Below, in pieces: positions 27,301 to 37,320 of a stretch of DNA of 64,000 nt. The notes under the pieces were generated by a model. That model was given only the letters and a program-made list of their open reading frames with translations, did no database searches and was not told the origin of the DNA. Position numbers and translations under genes: made by a program. Each line of letters begins with the position of its first letter. The first letter of the stretch is position 1. The DNA is from Drosophila persimilis (lineage: Eukaryota > Arthropoda > Insecta > Diptera > Drosophilidae), in NCBI RefSeq assembly GCF_003286085.1, contig NW_020825288.1, forward strand, positions 124,001 through 188,000, given 5' to 3'.

Positions 27301-27358
27301 CGACGAGATAGCGGATATCCTAGACGACTACGATAGCTACTACTCTGACTACTTTTGA
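24311..27358 (+). CDS. gag: Gag of HeT-A-like element E5
   Basis: The 1,015-residue protein is intact and closest to the Gags of E3 and E8. It has private substitutions TTNSF and DTEDDD at ~330-350; TTNSF is shared with E7. Knuckles, Gln-rich tract, coiled-coil helix and acidic tail are as in E3. Confidence 0.93.
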   Translation: MDALAPNLTTNKMDVMDAMDNSARAEAGGECVTQISSAVISTRPLGGNPSANASLFEPMFDSEGDADLAELETDSPESTLSSLGATVLEFERRFVDRGLYVRKYPPIPPKTDANIQEKPPSNTRTNTQTKIVPSESATGSKNSGAFALTKEHLSAHKQNKNKCYAHMFSRQNISENNNNQTTHTSIRESDACALSAAEPSAHNQNGGSSHQAPKRLPPNKHSHTYDKKRDACSLPPNQNTNTYKNEASLTYANNKTQTNTHTSRSRKCLLPTLTQADEHNIQTRPSTRTQLVKEWLISVPPLLANEMPSPLPITPIAKDKLTTNSFRSPLKRRCAAIETDTEDDDFTCLTLDTPMFKSQFAKRLHHETRQMESDAGQIRTPSNSVVPVPEVQHREPQRIEAESQQMETVNHQPQHQPDISINITPVQQSLRSTKVPTIFLPLVPAIIPLINKLTINPNVGKFTTKSMANSGLRVHCDDILTYNAIQNALAEDSTHLHTHQPRSERGYRVIVRHLHHTTPSSWITEELERLGYTTRFIRGLKHRFNGRPLNIFEVEIQPKADGGHEAILDIKNLANQCVSIVRQAKPRDPAQCHRCQEFGHTKNYCRRPYKCMKCAGDHPTTACRKPRQEDPKCANCSGKHVSCYKGCPAYKKARSHLRANRLIAEQQRQQYQQQRQQPQQPTDQQRPQTQQPSRQSQSQQQQQQTANTGTRGNGRPSYSRVLRSGNAEQQQQPRAAERQQPTSSRRPSQQQQPHIPAPKQQQSSQKKRPQHQQQQQHSSGRQGAKAAPAPTPAAAATPTTRRPLYSRGAQANPAENHLAKFQQNLREEQQQQHKQKQQQRGHNLGRQHQQQHQHRGHHSQPQAKGRQCQRDQRVQPTPNRFQTPKTPQHQQQPAIQCDGKCVGLLKEYAVKIENLEKKLQELTTLIASLTESKGSGSAVANPPTQTPAAAPAAAPTPTRPAANSQPDAAAVSEDSDMDCEALSDDGDDQWTDDDSVDDEIADILDDYDSYYSDYF

Positions 27359-29190
27359 TGAGCCGAAAAGTCGGTCCTGAGGCAGCCACTAAAAACAGAT
27401 GGAAACATCAACTCACATAATCATGAAAAATGTTCAATACGTACTCACCTGCCACGCCATCGACAGAGCTGCCCCACCAGCAGATGCCACGACAAATAGA
27501 CCAAACTTTTGCTGCTAATTTGACGACATTCCTGGAATTCATTGACGACGCTCCTGACAATCCACCGCACAGGTCCAGAGCAGCCACTGAAACAAACCAA
27601 AAATGACGTCAATTCGCATACCAACAAAATATGGACAAAACTCAAAATAATCACACGTACCTGCCACGCCTCCGACAGATCTGCCCCTCCAGCAGCTGCC
27701 CCGTCATCAACACCACACATCTGATGCCAATTGGACGACATTTTGGGATTTATTGACGACGCTCCTGACAATCCACCGCACAGGTCCAGAGCAGCCACTG
27801 TAAACAAACCAAAATGACGTCAATACACACTTCAACACAAAATGATCCAAACTCACTCAAAACATATGTACCTGCCATGCCTCCGATAGAGCTGCCTCTT
27901 CAGCAGCTGCCACACCAAATTCGCCATCCAATTCCTGCCAAATGGGCGAAATTTGAAGGCCCTATCGCCGTCGCCAACAACATCCAGTCCTCAGGCTGCC
28001 GCTAAAAGGAGTAAAAACATCAATTCACACATCAACACAAAATGGTCCAAACTCACTCAAAACATACGTACCTGCCACGCCTCCGATAGAGCTGCCTCTT
28101 CAGCAGTTGCCACACCAAATTCGCCATCCAATTCCTGCCAAATGGGCGAAATTTGAAGGCCCTATCGTCGTCGCCATCAACATCCAGACTGCCGCTAAAA
28201 AGAAGAAAAAACATCAATTCACGCATCAACACAAAATAGCCATTACTTCTACTAATCACACTTACCTTCAATACACTCACAGATCAGCCTCTCCAGTACC
28301 TGCCTCGCCACCAACCGCAACATTTTGTTGCAAGTTGGGCCCAATTTGGACGCCCCTCCGATTGCGCTGCCGTCAACCGATGGCCGGACGTCACGTCATC
28401 ATCATCACAAAACAGCAGCAGCAGCAATCCAACGACGAGGCCAGCCAATACAGTCGACAATGGCCAGCGCGCAATCTCCATCTTCATCGACAGTGCATCC
28501 TGGGTGGCCGGACCAGCAGCCACTCGGATGCAGCCAATCCGCACTCATTTGCGTCCATCTTCACTGCGGCCATTTCCACTGGCCAACGCACCCCGATTGG
28601 CCGGACCAGTGTCAATCTCCAGTTCTCCAGGTAGAGGCAACGTGGGCGGCCGGACCAGAGTCGCTCGCCAAACACCATCTCCATTCACGCCAACTCCTGG
28701 ATCCAGCCTCTGCCAATTCTGATGCCGCAGATGCGCGATCTGCTGCATCACACACACGTGCACATCCAGCGCTGAGGCGGATGCGCCCTGTGCCATCCAC
28801 ACTGCTCCAGACGACGATGATGATCCTCCAGTACCTGAAATAGAAAATAAATAGAATTAAATTAGTTTATAAATGTCATTAATGTTGCAATTTGTTCAAT
28901 ACTTATCTCTTTGTTTGTATAAATGTACGTCAATTATTGCGAATGTCAAAATAGGGCTGCCAGACTGTAATACTGATAGAATGTAAACATGTCTGTAGAT
29001 GTTAATGTTAATGTAATGTTAATGTCAATTGCCCGCAAAAATTCAAAAGAACATCATTGTTGTAAGTTAAGCTTAAATGTAAATTGCCGAAGTTATGGTA
29101 ATAAGAAAAGCTGGAAATAAACTCCGCCAGTAGCAAAGCTGGCGGGCGAGTGTGCGCATCGTAGGCGTGCACGCGCATCTAATTACATCG
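27359..29190 (+). repeat. 3' UTR of E5 with five irregular repeats; antisense splice-site array
   Basis: Predicted minus-strand introns: 27389-27448, 27586-27660, 27798-27871, 28002-28071 and 28195-28265, of 60, 75, 74, 70 and 71 nt. The last donor reads GAAG/GTAAGT, as in E2. TGACGTCA is present at 27604 and 27815; the third site found in E3 is changed here. Confidence 0.75.
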
Positions 29191-29200
29191 AAAAAAAAAA
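29116..29200 (+). promoter_or_regulatory. 3'-end signal of E5
   Basis: AATAAA 29116-29121, hairpin 29124-29145, oligo(A) 29191-29200. Confidence 0.75.
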
Positions 29201-29432
29201 GTGACTTGTGTTTTTTGTTGTTTTATGTGGAACTTTAAATGTTTTTAAATACATGTTTCAACCGGGACTAAATTAAATGAAACTAAATAAACAATATGTG
29301 CCAAATAATTGCAAATAATGCAATATAATCATCTGTGATCGTGCCTTAATTCAGTGAAGCCAATAAACCCAACTGGAAGAACTGAAAGAGGAAGGAAAAG
29401 CAAGCTACTGAGTACCTGGACCAGGCCACCAA

Positions 29433-32400
29433 ATGGACGCACTTGCTCCAAATCTGACGACCAATAATATGGATGTTATGGATGATATGGACAACTCGGC
29501 AAGAGCCGAAGCGGGTGGTGAGTGCGTTACTCAAATAAGTTCTGCCGTCATATCGACCAGGCCCCTGGGAGGGAACCCCTCCGCAAATGCTTCCCTCTTC
29601 GAACCAATGTTCGACTCAGAGGGGGATGCGGATCTGGCTGAGTTGGAGACGGACTCGCCAGAGAGTACCCTGAGCTCCTTGGGAGCTACGGTGCTGGAGT
29701 TCGAGCGTCGTTTCGTGGACAGGGGTTTATATGTTAGAAAATACCCGCCAATCCCACCAAAAACAGACGCCAACATACAAGAAAAACCGCCATCAAATAC
29801 ACGTACAAACACGCAGACAAAAATAGTTCCCAGCGAAAGTGCAACGGGTTCCAAAAATAGCGGCGCTTTCGCTCTTACCAAAGAGCATTTAAGTGCACAT
29901 AAACAAAACAAGAACAAATGTTATGCCCATATGTTTTCGCGCCAAAACATTAGCGAAAACAATAACAATCAAACAACTCACACAAGCATCAGAGAGAGCG
30001 ACGCTTGCGCTCTCTCGGCAGCCGAACCCTCGGCGCACAATCAAAACGGAGGCTCGTCACATCAAGCCCCAAAGCGTTTGCCGCCAAACATGCACTCACA
30101 CACTTATGACAAAAAGAGAGATGCTTGCTCTCTCCCGCCGAACCAAAACACAAACACATACAAGAACGAAGCTAGCCTGACCTACGCCAATAACAAAACA
30201 CAAACAAACACACATACTAGCAGAAGCAGAAAATGCTTGCTGCCTACTCTGACTCAGGCGGACGAGCATAACATACAGACAAGGCCTAGTACCAGAACAC
30301 AACTGGTAAAGGAATGGCTAATTAGCGTTCCCCCGCTACTGGCCAATGAAATGCCCTCGCCCCTGCCCATTACCCCTATAGCAAAGGATAAATTGACTAC
30401 AGATTCGTTTCGCTCGCCGCTCAAAAGAAGATGCGCGGCGATCGAAACGGATACTGATGACGATGACTTCACCTGCCTCACTCTGGACACGCCCATGTTC
30501 AAGAGCCAATTCGCAAAAAGGCTGCATCATGAGACTCGGCAGATGGAGTCAGATGCTGGCCAAATAAGCACACCGCCAAACACTGAGGTTCCGGTCCCAC
30601 CAAGTGAGGTCCAACATAGGGAGCCTCAAAGGGAGGAGTCTGAACGCAACATCAGCCGCAACATCAGCCATCAGACACAACATCAGCCAGACATTAGTAT
30701 AAATTTAACGCCAGTCCAACCGTCATTACGCAGAACCAAGGTCCCAACAATCTTCCTGCCCCTGGTGCCTGCAATTATACCCCTGATTAACAAATTGACA
30801 ATAAATCCAAATGTGGGGAAATTCACAACGAAATCGATGGCCAACAGTGGACTTAGAGTCCACTGCGACGACATTTTAACATACAACGCCATTCAGAACG
30901 CCCTAGCTGAAGACAGCACCCAATTGCACACACACCAGCCGCGCAGCGAAAGGGGCTATCGTGTAATAGTGCGTCATTTACATCACACTACTCCCAGCAG
31001 CTGGATAACGGAGGAGCTGGAACGGCTCGGATACACTACCCGGTTTATCCGAGGACTCAAACATCGTTTTAATGGGAGGCCTCTAAATATTTTTGAGGTG
31101 GAGATTCAGCCCAAGGCGGATGGCGGCCATGAGGCAATTCTGGACATTAAAAACCTGGCCAATCAATGCGTCTCCATAGTGAGACAGGCCAAGCCACGCG
31201 ATCCAGCTCAATGCCATCGGTGCCAGGAGTTTGGGCATACAAAAAACTACTGCAGACGGCCATACAAGTGTATGAAATGCGCAGGAGATCACCCCACAAC
31301 AGCATGCAGGAAACCCAGGCAGGAGGATCCCAAATGCGCCAATTGTAGCGGCAAGCACGTGAGCTGCTACAAGGGTTGTCCCGCCTACAAAAAGGCCCGC
31401 AGCCATCTAAGGGCAAACCGGCTCATCGCTGAGCAGCAAAGGCAGCAGTACCAACAGCAACGCCAGCAGCCACAGCAGCCACAGCAGCCAACTGACCAAC
31501 AACGTCCACAAACTCAGCAGCCGAGTCGCCAATCCCAATCCCAGCAACAACAGCAGACAGCAAACACAGGCACCAGAGGTAATGGCAGGCCTTCCTACAG
31601 CAGGGTGTTGCGGTCCGGGAATGCTGAGCAGCAGCAGCAGCCACGAGCGGCAGAACGGCAACAGCCGACGAGCAGTCGTCGTCCTTCCCAACAACAGCAG
31701 CCTCATATCCCCGCCCCCAAACAACAGCAGTCATCTCAAAAGAAGCGGCCACAACACCAACAACAACAGCAGCACTCAAGCGGCAGACAGGGGGCCAAAG
31801 CAGCACCAACACCAGCTGCAGCAGCAACGCCCAACACCCGCAGGCCCTTGTATAGCCGAGGAGCGCAAGCCAATCCGGCCGAAAAACATTTGGCCAAGTT
31901 CCAGCAAAATCTAAGGGAAGAGCAGCAGCAGCAACATAAACAAAAACAGCAGCAGCGCGGACACAATTTGGGTCGGCAGCACCAGCAGCAGCACCAGCAT
32001 CGCGGCCATCATTCCCAGCCACAGGCCAAGGGGCGCCAATGCCAGCGCGATCAACGGGTGCAGCCAACTCCAAATCGTTTCCAGACGCCAAGAAATCCCC
32101 AGCATCAGCAGCAGCCAGCCATCCAATGCGATGGCAAGTGTGTGGAAACCTTAAAAGAGTACGCCGTCAAAATAGAAAACTTGGAGAAAAGACTGCAAGA
32201 GCTTACCATACTAATTGCAAGCCTGACGGAGGCAAAGGGCAGTGGCTCAGCAGCGGCCAATCCTCCAACACAGACTCCAGCAGCAGCACCAGAAGCAGCA
32301 CCAACACCTACAAGGCCCGCCGCCAATTCACAACCTGACGCCGCAGCCGTATCGGAGGACTCTGATATGGACTGCGAAGCACTCAGCGACGATGGCGACG

Positions 32401-32486
32401 ACCAGTGGACGGACGACGATTCAGTTGACGACGAGATAGCGGATATCCTAGACGACTACGATAGCTACTACTCTGACTACTTTTGA
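29433..32486 (+). CDS. gag: Gag of HeT-A-like element E6
   Basis: The protein has 1,017 residues. The N-terminal two thirds are those of the TAHRE-like E4 Gag and the C-terminal third is of HeT-A type: KGCPAY after the third knuckle, IPAPKQQQSSQ tract, coiled-coil helix (ENLEKRLQELTILIASL) and acidic tail. A private CVETLKEY replaces CVGLLKEY before the helix. One extra PQQPQQ unit lengthens the Gln tract. All knuckle residues are intact. Confidence 0.93.
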   Translation: MDALAPNLTTNNMDVMDDMDNSARAEAGGECVTQISSAVISTRPLGGNPSANASLFEPMFDSEGDADLAELETDSPESTLSSLGATVLEFERRFVDRGLYVRKYPPIPPKTDANIQEKPPSNTRTNTQTKIVPSESATGSKNSGAFALTKEHLSAHKQNKNKCYAHMFSRQNISENNNNQTTHTSIRESDACALSAAEPSAHNQNGGSSHQAPKRLPPNMHSHTYDKKRDACSLPPNQNTNTYKNEASLTYANNKTQTNTHTSRSRKCLLPTLTQADEHNIQTRPSTRTQLVKEWLISVPPLLANEMPSPLPITPIAKDKLTTDSFRSPLKRRCAAIETDTDDDDFTCLTLDTPMFKSQFAKRLHHETRQMESDAGQISTPPNTEVPVPPSEVQHREPQREESERNISRNISHQTQHQPDISINLTPVQPSLRRTKVPTIFLPLVPAIIPLINKLTINPNVGKFTTKSMANSGLRVHCDDILTYNAIQNALAEDSTQLHTHQPRSERGYRVIVRHLHHTTPSSWITEELERLGYTTRFIRGLKHRFNGRPLNIFEVEIQPKADGGHEAILDIKNLANQCVSIVRQAKPRDPAQCHRCQEFGHTKNYCRRPYKCMKCAGDHPTTACRKPRQEDPKCANCSGKHVSCYKGCPAYKKARSHLRANRLIAEQQRQQYQQQRQQPQQPQQPTDQQRPQTQQPSRQSQSQQQQQTANTGTRGNGRPSYSRVLRSGNAEQQQQPRAAERQQPTSSRRPSQQQQPHIPAPKQQQSSQKKRPQHQQQQQHSSGRQGAKAAPTPAAAATPNTRRPLYSRGAQANPAEKHLAKFQQNLREEQQQQHKQKQQQRGHNLGRQHQQQHQHRGHHSQPQAKGRQCQRDQRVQPTPNRFQTPRNPQHQQQPAIQCDGKCVETLKEYAVKIENLEKRLQELTILIASLTEAKGSGSAAANPPTQTPAAAPEAAPTPTRPAANSQPDAAAVSEDSDMDCEALSDDGDDQWTDDDSVDDEIADILDDYDSYYSDYF

Positions 32487-33959
32487 TGAGCCCAAAAGTC
32501 GGTCCTGAGGCAGCCTGACAATCCACCGCACAGGTCCAGAGCAGCCACTGAAATAATACAAAATGACGTCAATACACACATCAACACAATATGGACAAAA
32601 CTCAAAATAATCACACGTACCTGCCACGCCTCCGACAGATCTGCCCCTCCAGCAGCTGCCCCGTCATCAACTCCACACATCTGATGCCAATTGGACGACA
32701 TTTTAGGATTTATTGACGACGCTCCTGACAATCCACCGCACAGGTCCAGAGCAGCCACTGTAAACAAACCAAAAATGACGTCAATATTCACATCAACACA
32801 AAATGGTCCAAATACACACAAAACATACGTACCTGCCACGCCTCCGATAGAGCTGCCTCTTCAGCAGTTGCCACACCAAATTCGCCATCCAATTCCTGCC
32901 AAATGGGCGAAATTTGAAGGCCCTATCGTCGTCGCCATCAACATCCAGACTGCCGCTAAAAAGAAAAAAAAACATCAATTCACGCATCAACACAAAATAG
33001 CCAATACTTCTACTAATCACACTTACCTGTCAATACACTCACAGATCAGCCTCTCCAGTACCTACCTCGCCACCAACCGCAACATTTTGTTGCAAGTTGG
33101 GCCCAATTTGGACGCCCCTCCGACAATGCTGCCAGCAACCGATGGCCGTGATGTCACGCCACCACCATCACAAAACAGCAGCGGCAATCCAACGACGAGG
33201 CCAGCCAATACAGTCGTCAATGGCCAGCACGCCATCTCCATCTACATCGACAGTGCATCCTGGGTGGCCGGACCAGCAGCCACTCGGATGCAGCCAATCC
33301 GCACTCATATGCGGCCATCTCCACTGCGGCCATTTCCACTGGTCAACGCACCCCGATTGGCCGGACCAGTGTCAATCTCCATTTCTCCAGGTAGAGACGG
33401 CGTGGGCGGCCGGACCAGAGTCGCTCCCCAAACACCATCACCATCCACGCCAACTCCTGGATCCAGCCTCTGCCAATTCCGATGCCGCAGATGCGTGATC
33501 TGCAGCATCACATACACGTGCACATCCAGCTCTGAGGCGGATGCCCCTGTGCCATCCACATTGCTCCAGACGACGACGATGATCCTCCAGTACCTGAAAG
33601 AGAAAATAAATAGAATTAAATTAGCCTATAAATGTCATTAATGTTGCAATTTGTCCAATACTTATCTCTTTGTGACCATCTGTTTGTATAAATGTACGTC
33701 AATAATTGCGAATGTCAAAATAGGGCTACCAGACTGTAATACTGATAGAATGTAAACATGTCTGTAGATGTTAATGTTAATGTAATGTTAATGTCAATTG
33801 CCCGCAAAAATCCAAAATCACATTATTGTTGTAAGTTAAGCTTAAATGTAAATTGCCGAAGTACTGGTAATAGGAAAAGCTGGAAATAAACTCCGCCAGT
33901 AGCAAAGCTGGCGGGCGAGTGTGCGCATCGTAGGCGTGCACGCGCATCTAATTACATCG
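32487..33959 (+). repeat. 3' UTR of E6 with three irregular repeats; antisense splice-site array
   Basis: This is the shortest repeat array of any full HeT-A-like copy. Predicted minus-strand introns: 32548-32620 (73 nt), 32758-32832 (75) and 32956-33026 (71); further acceptor ending at 33594. Octamer TGACGTCA at 32564 and 32776; the third is mutated to TGATGTCA near 33149. Confidence 0.72.
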
Positions 33960-33970
33960 AAAAAAAAAAA
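33885..33970 (+). promoter_or_regulatory. 3'-end signal of E6
   Basis: AATAAA 33885-33890, hairpin 33893-33914, oligo(A) 33960-33970. Confidence 0.75.
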
Positions 33971-34197
33971 GTGACTTGTGTTTTTTGTTGTTTTATGTGG
34001 AACTTTAAATGTATTAAAATACATGTTTAAACCGGGACTAAATTAAATGGAAACTAAATAAACAATATGTGCCAAATAATTGCAAATAATGCAATATAAT
34101 CATCTGTGATCGTGCCTTAATTCAGGGAAGCCAATAAACCCAACTGAGGAAAGAGGAAGAAAAAGCAAGCTACTGAGTACCTGGACCAGGCCACCAA

Positions 34198-37100
34198 ATG
34201 GACGCACTTGCTCCAAATCTGACGACCAATAATATGGATGTTATGGATGCTATGGACAACTCGGCAAGAGCCGAAGCGGGTGGTGAGTGCGTTACTCAAA
34301 ATAGTGCTACCGATATAATGACCAGGCCCCTGGGAGGGAACCCCTCCGCAAATGCTTCCCTCTTCGAACCAATGTTCGACTCAGAGGGGGATGCGGATCT
34401 GGCTGAGTTGGAGACGGACTCGCCAGAGAGTACCCTGAGCTCCTTGGGAGCTACGGTGCTGGAGTTCGAGCGTCGTTTCGTGGACAGGGGTTTATATGTT
34501 AGAAAATACCCGCCAATCCCACCAAAAACAGACGCCAACATACAAGAAAAACCGCCATCAAATACACGTACAAACACGCAGACAAAAATAGCCCCCAGCG
34601 AAAGTGCAACGGGTTCCAAAAATAGCGGCGCTTTCGCTCTTACCAAAGAGCATTTAAGTGCACATAAACAAAACAAGAACAAATGTTATGCCCATATGTT
34701 TTCGCGCCAAAACATTAGCGAAAACAATAACAATCAAACAACTCACACAAGCATCAGAGAGAGCGACGCTTGCGCTCTCTCGGCAGCCGAACCCTCGGCG
34801 CACAATCAAAACGGAGGCTCGTCACATCAAGCCCCAAAGCGTTTGCCGCCAAACATGCACTCACACACTTATGACAAAAAGAGAGATGCTTGCTCTCTCC
34901 CGCCGAACCAAAACACAAACACATACAAGAACGAAGCTAGCCTGACCTACGCCAATAACAAAACCGAAACTGTAAACGGCATAAAGAAAAACAATGACCA
35001 GCAACAGCAACAAAGTTTGACGACAGCTGAACGCAATAATACTAGCAGAAGCAGAAAATGCTTGCTGCCTACTCTGACTCAGGCGGACGAGCATAACATA
35101 CAGACAAGGCCTAGTACCAGAACACAACTGGTAAAGGAATGGCTAATTAGCGTTCCCCCGCTACTGGCCAATGAAATGCCCTCGCCCCTGCCCATTACCC
35201 CTATAGCAAAGGATAAATTGACTACAAATTCGTTTCGCTCGCCGCTCAAAAGAAGATGCGCGGCGATCGAAACGGATACAGATGACGATGACTTCACCTG
35301 CCTCACTCTGGACACGCCCATGTTCAAGAGCCAATTCGCGAAAAGGCTGCATCATGAGACCCGGCAGATGGAGTCAGATGCTGGGCAAATACGCACACCG
35401 TCAAATAGTGTGGTTCCGGTTCCGGAGGTCCAACATAGGGAGCCCCAAAGGATAGAGGCTGAAAGCCAACAGATGGAAACGGACAATCATCAGCCGCAAC
35501 ATCAGCCAGACATTAGCATAAATATAACGCCAGTCCAACAGTCATTACGCAGCACCAAGGTCCCAACAATCTTCCTGCCCCTGGTGCCTGCAATTGTACC
35601 CCTGATAAATAAATTGACAACAAATCCGAACGTGGGGAAATTCACAACGAAATCGATGGCCAACAGTGGACTTAGAGTCCACTGCGACGACTTGACAACC
35701 TACAACGCCATTCAGAACGCCCTAGCTGAAGACAGCACCCAATTGCACACACACCAGCCGCGCAGCGAAAGGGGCTATCGTGTAATAGTGCGTCATTTAC
35801 ATCATACTACTCCCAGCAGCTGGATAACGGAGGAGCTGGAACGGCTCGGATACACTACCCGGTTTATCCGAGGACTCAAACATCGTTTTAATGGGAGGCC
35901 TCTAAATATTTTTGAGGTCGAAATTCAGCCCAAGGCGGATGGTGGCCACGAGGCAATACTCGACATTAAAAACCTGGCCAATCAATGCGTCTCCATAGTG
36001 AGACAAGCCAAGCCACGCGATCCAGCTCAATGCCATCGGTGCCAGGAGTTTGGGCACACAAAAAACTATTGCAGGCGGCCATACAAGTGCATGAAATGCG
36101 CTGGAGATCACCCCACAACATCATGCAGGAAACCCAGGCAGGAGGATCCCAAATGCGCCAATTGTAGCGGCAAGCACGTGAGCTGCTACAAGGGTTGTCC
36201 CGCCTACAAAAAGGCTCGCAGCCAGTTAAGGGCAAACCGGATCATCGCTGAGCAGCAAAGGCAGCATTACCAACAGCAACGCCAGCAGCCACAGCAGCCA
36301 CAGCAGCCACAGCAGCCAACTGACCAACAACGTCCTCAAACTCAGCAGCCGAGTCGCCAATCCCAATCCCAGCAACAACAACAGCAGACAGCAAACACAG
36401 GCACCAGAGGCAATGGCAGGCCCTCCTACAGCAGGGTGTTGCGGTCTGGGAATGCTGAGCAGCAGCAGCAGCCACGAGCGGCAGAACGGCAACAGCCGAA
36501 GAACAGTCTTCGTCCTTCCCAGCAACAACAGCCACATATACCCGCCCCCAAGCAACAGCAGTCATCTCAAAAGAAGCGGCCACAACACCAACAACAACAG
36601 CAGCACTCAAGCGGCAGACAGGGGGCCAAAGCAGCACCAACACCAGCTGCAGCAGCAGCAGCAACGCCCAACACCCGCAGGCCCTTGTATAGCCGAGGTG
36701 CGCAAGCCAATCCGGCCGAAAATCATTTGGCCAAGTTCCAGCAAAAGCTAAGGGAAGAGCAGCAGCAACAAAAACATCAGCAGCGCGGTCACAATTTGGG
36801 TCGGCAGCACCAGCAGCAGCACCAGCATCGCGGCCATCATTCCCAGCCACAGGCCAAGGGGCGCCAATGCCAGCGCGATCAACGGGTGCAGCCAACTCCA
36901 AAACGTTTCCAGACGCCGAGAAATCCCCAGCATCAGCAGCAGCCAGCCATCCAATGCGATGGCAAGTGTGTGGGACTCCTAAAAGAGTATGCAGTTAAAA
37001 TTGAAAACTTGGAGAAACGACTTCAAGAACTTACCACATTAATTGCAAGCCTGACGGAGGCAAAGGGCAGTGGCTCAGCAGCGGCCAATCCTCCAACACA

Positions 37101-37320
37101 GACACCAGCAGCAGCACCAGCACCAGAAGCAGCACCAACACCTACAAGGCCCGCCGCCAATTCACAACCTGACGCCGCAGCCGTATCGGAGGACTCTGAT
37201 ATGGACTGCGAAGCACTCAGCGACGATGGCGACGACCAGTGGACGGACGACGATTCAGTTGACGACGAGATAGCGGATATCCTAGACGACTACGATAGCT
37301 ACTACTCTGACTACTTTTGA
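34198..37320 (+). CDS. gag: Gag of HeT-A-like element E7
   Basis: The protein has 1,040 residues, the longest here. After TYANNKT it reads ETVNGIKKNNDQQQ... (34963-35040), replacing the shorter QTNTHTSRSR path of most copies; E10 shares this. The pre-knuckle block is of the DDLTTYN type shared with E2. The middle knuckle has TTSC for TTAC, a neutral position between the ligands. The Gln tract has extra PQQ units. Coiled-coil helix and acidic tail are intact. Confidence 0.93.
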   Translation: MDALAPNLTTNNMDVMDAMDNSARAEAGGECVTQNSATDIMTRPLGGNPSANASLFEPMFDSEGDADLAELETDSPESTLSSLGATVLEFERRFVDRGLYVRKYPPIPPKTDANIQEKPPSNTRTNTQTKIAPSESATGSKNSGAFALTKEHLSAHKQNKNKCYAHMFSRQNISENNNNQTTHTSIRESDACALSAAEPSAHNQNGGSSHQAPKRLPPNMHSHTYDKKRDACSLPPNQNTNTYKNEASLTYANNKTETVNGIKKNNDQQQQQSLTTAERNNTSRSRKCLLPTLTQADEHNIQTRPSTRTQLVKEWLISVPPLLANEMPSPLPITPIAKDKLTTNSFRSPLKRRCAAIETDTDDDDFTCLTLDTPMFKSQFAKRLHHETRQMESDAGQIRTPSNSVVPVPEVQHREPQRIEAESQQMETDNHQPQHQPDISINITPVQQSLRSTKVPTIFLPLVPAIVPLINKLTTNPNVGKFTTKSMANSGLRVHCDDLTTYNAIQNALAEDSTQLHTHQPRSERGYRVIVRHLHHTTPSSWITEELERLGYTTRFIRGLKHRFNGRPLNIFEVEIQPKADGGHEAILDIKNLANQCVSIVRQAKPRDPAQCHRCQEFGHTKNYCRRPYKCMKCAGDHPTTSCRKPRQEDPKCANCSGKHVSCYKGCPAYKKARSQLRANRIIAEQQRQHYQQQRQQPQQPQQPQQPTDQQRPQTQQPSRQSQSQQQQQQTANTGTRGNGRPSYSRVLRSGNAEQQQQPRAAERQQPKNSLRPSQQQQPHIPAPKQQQSSQKKRPQHQQQQQHSSGRQGAKAAPTPAAAAAATPNTRRPLYSRGAQANPAENHLAKFQQKLREEQQQQKHQQRGHNLGRQHQQQHQHRGHHSQPQAKGRQCQRDQRVQPTPKRFQTPRNPQHQQQPAIQCDGKCVGLLKEYAVKIENLEKRLQELTTLIASLTEAKGSGSAAANPPTQTPAAAPAPEAAPTPTRPAANSQPDAAAVSEDSDMDCEALSDDGDDQWTDDDSVDDEIADILDDYDSYYSDYF

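Larger units (their letters stand above)
24079..29200 (+). mobile_element. E5: full-length HeT-A-like element (5,122 bp)
   Basis: The E3-type sequence runs from GTGACTTG to oligo(A) at 29191-29200. The 3' UTR is E3-like to ~28200, then resembles E2 for a short stretch (TTACTTCTACTAATC... at ~28240-28330), then is E3-like again, so it is a mosaic. Confidence 0.87.
29201..33970 (+). mobile_element. E6: full-length HeT-A-like element (4,770 bp), chimeric with TAHRE-like E4
   Basis: The 5' UTR and gag up to roughly 31100-31370 are nearly identical to E4, including the ERNISRNISH segment found in no other copy. Downstream it becomes an ordinary HeT-A-like element with acidic Gag tail and three repeat units. 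The 5' UTR inverted repeat is altered (ATGTTTTTAAATACAT). Confidence 0.87.
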
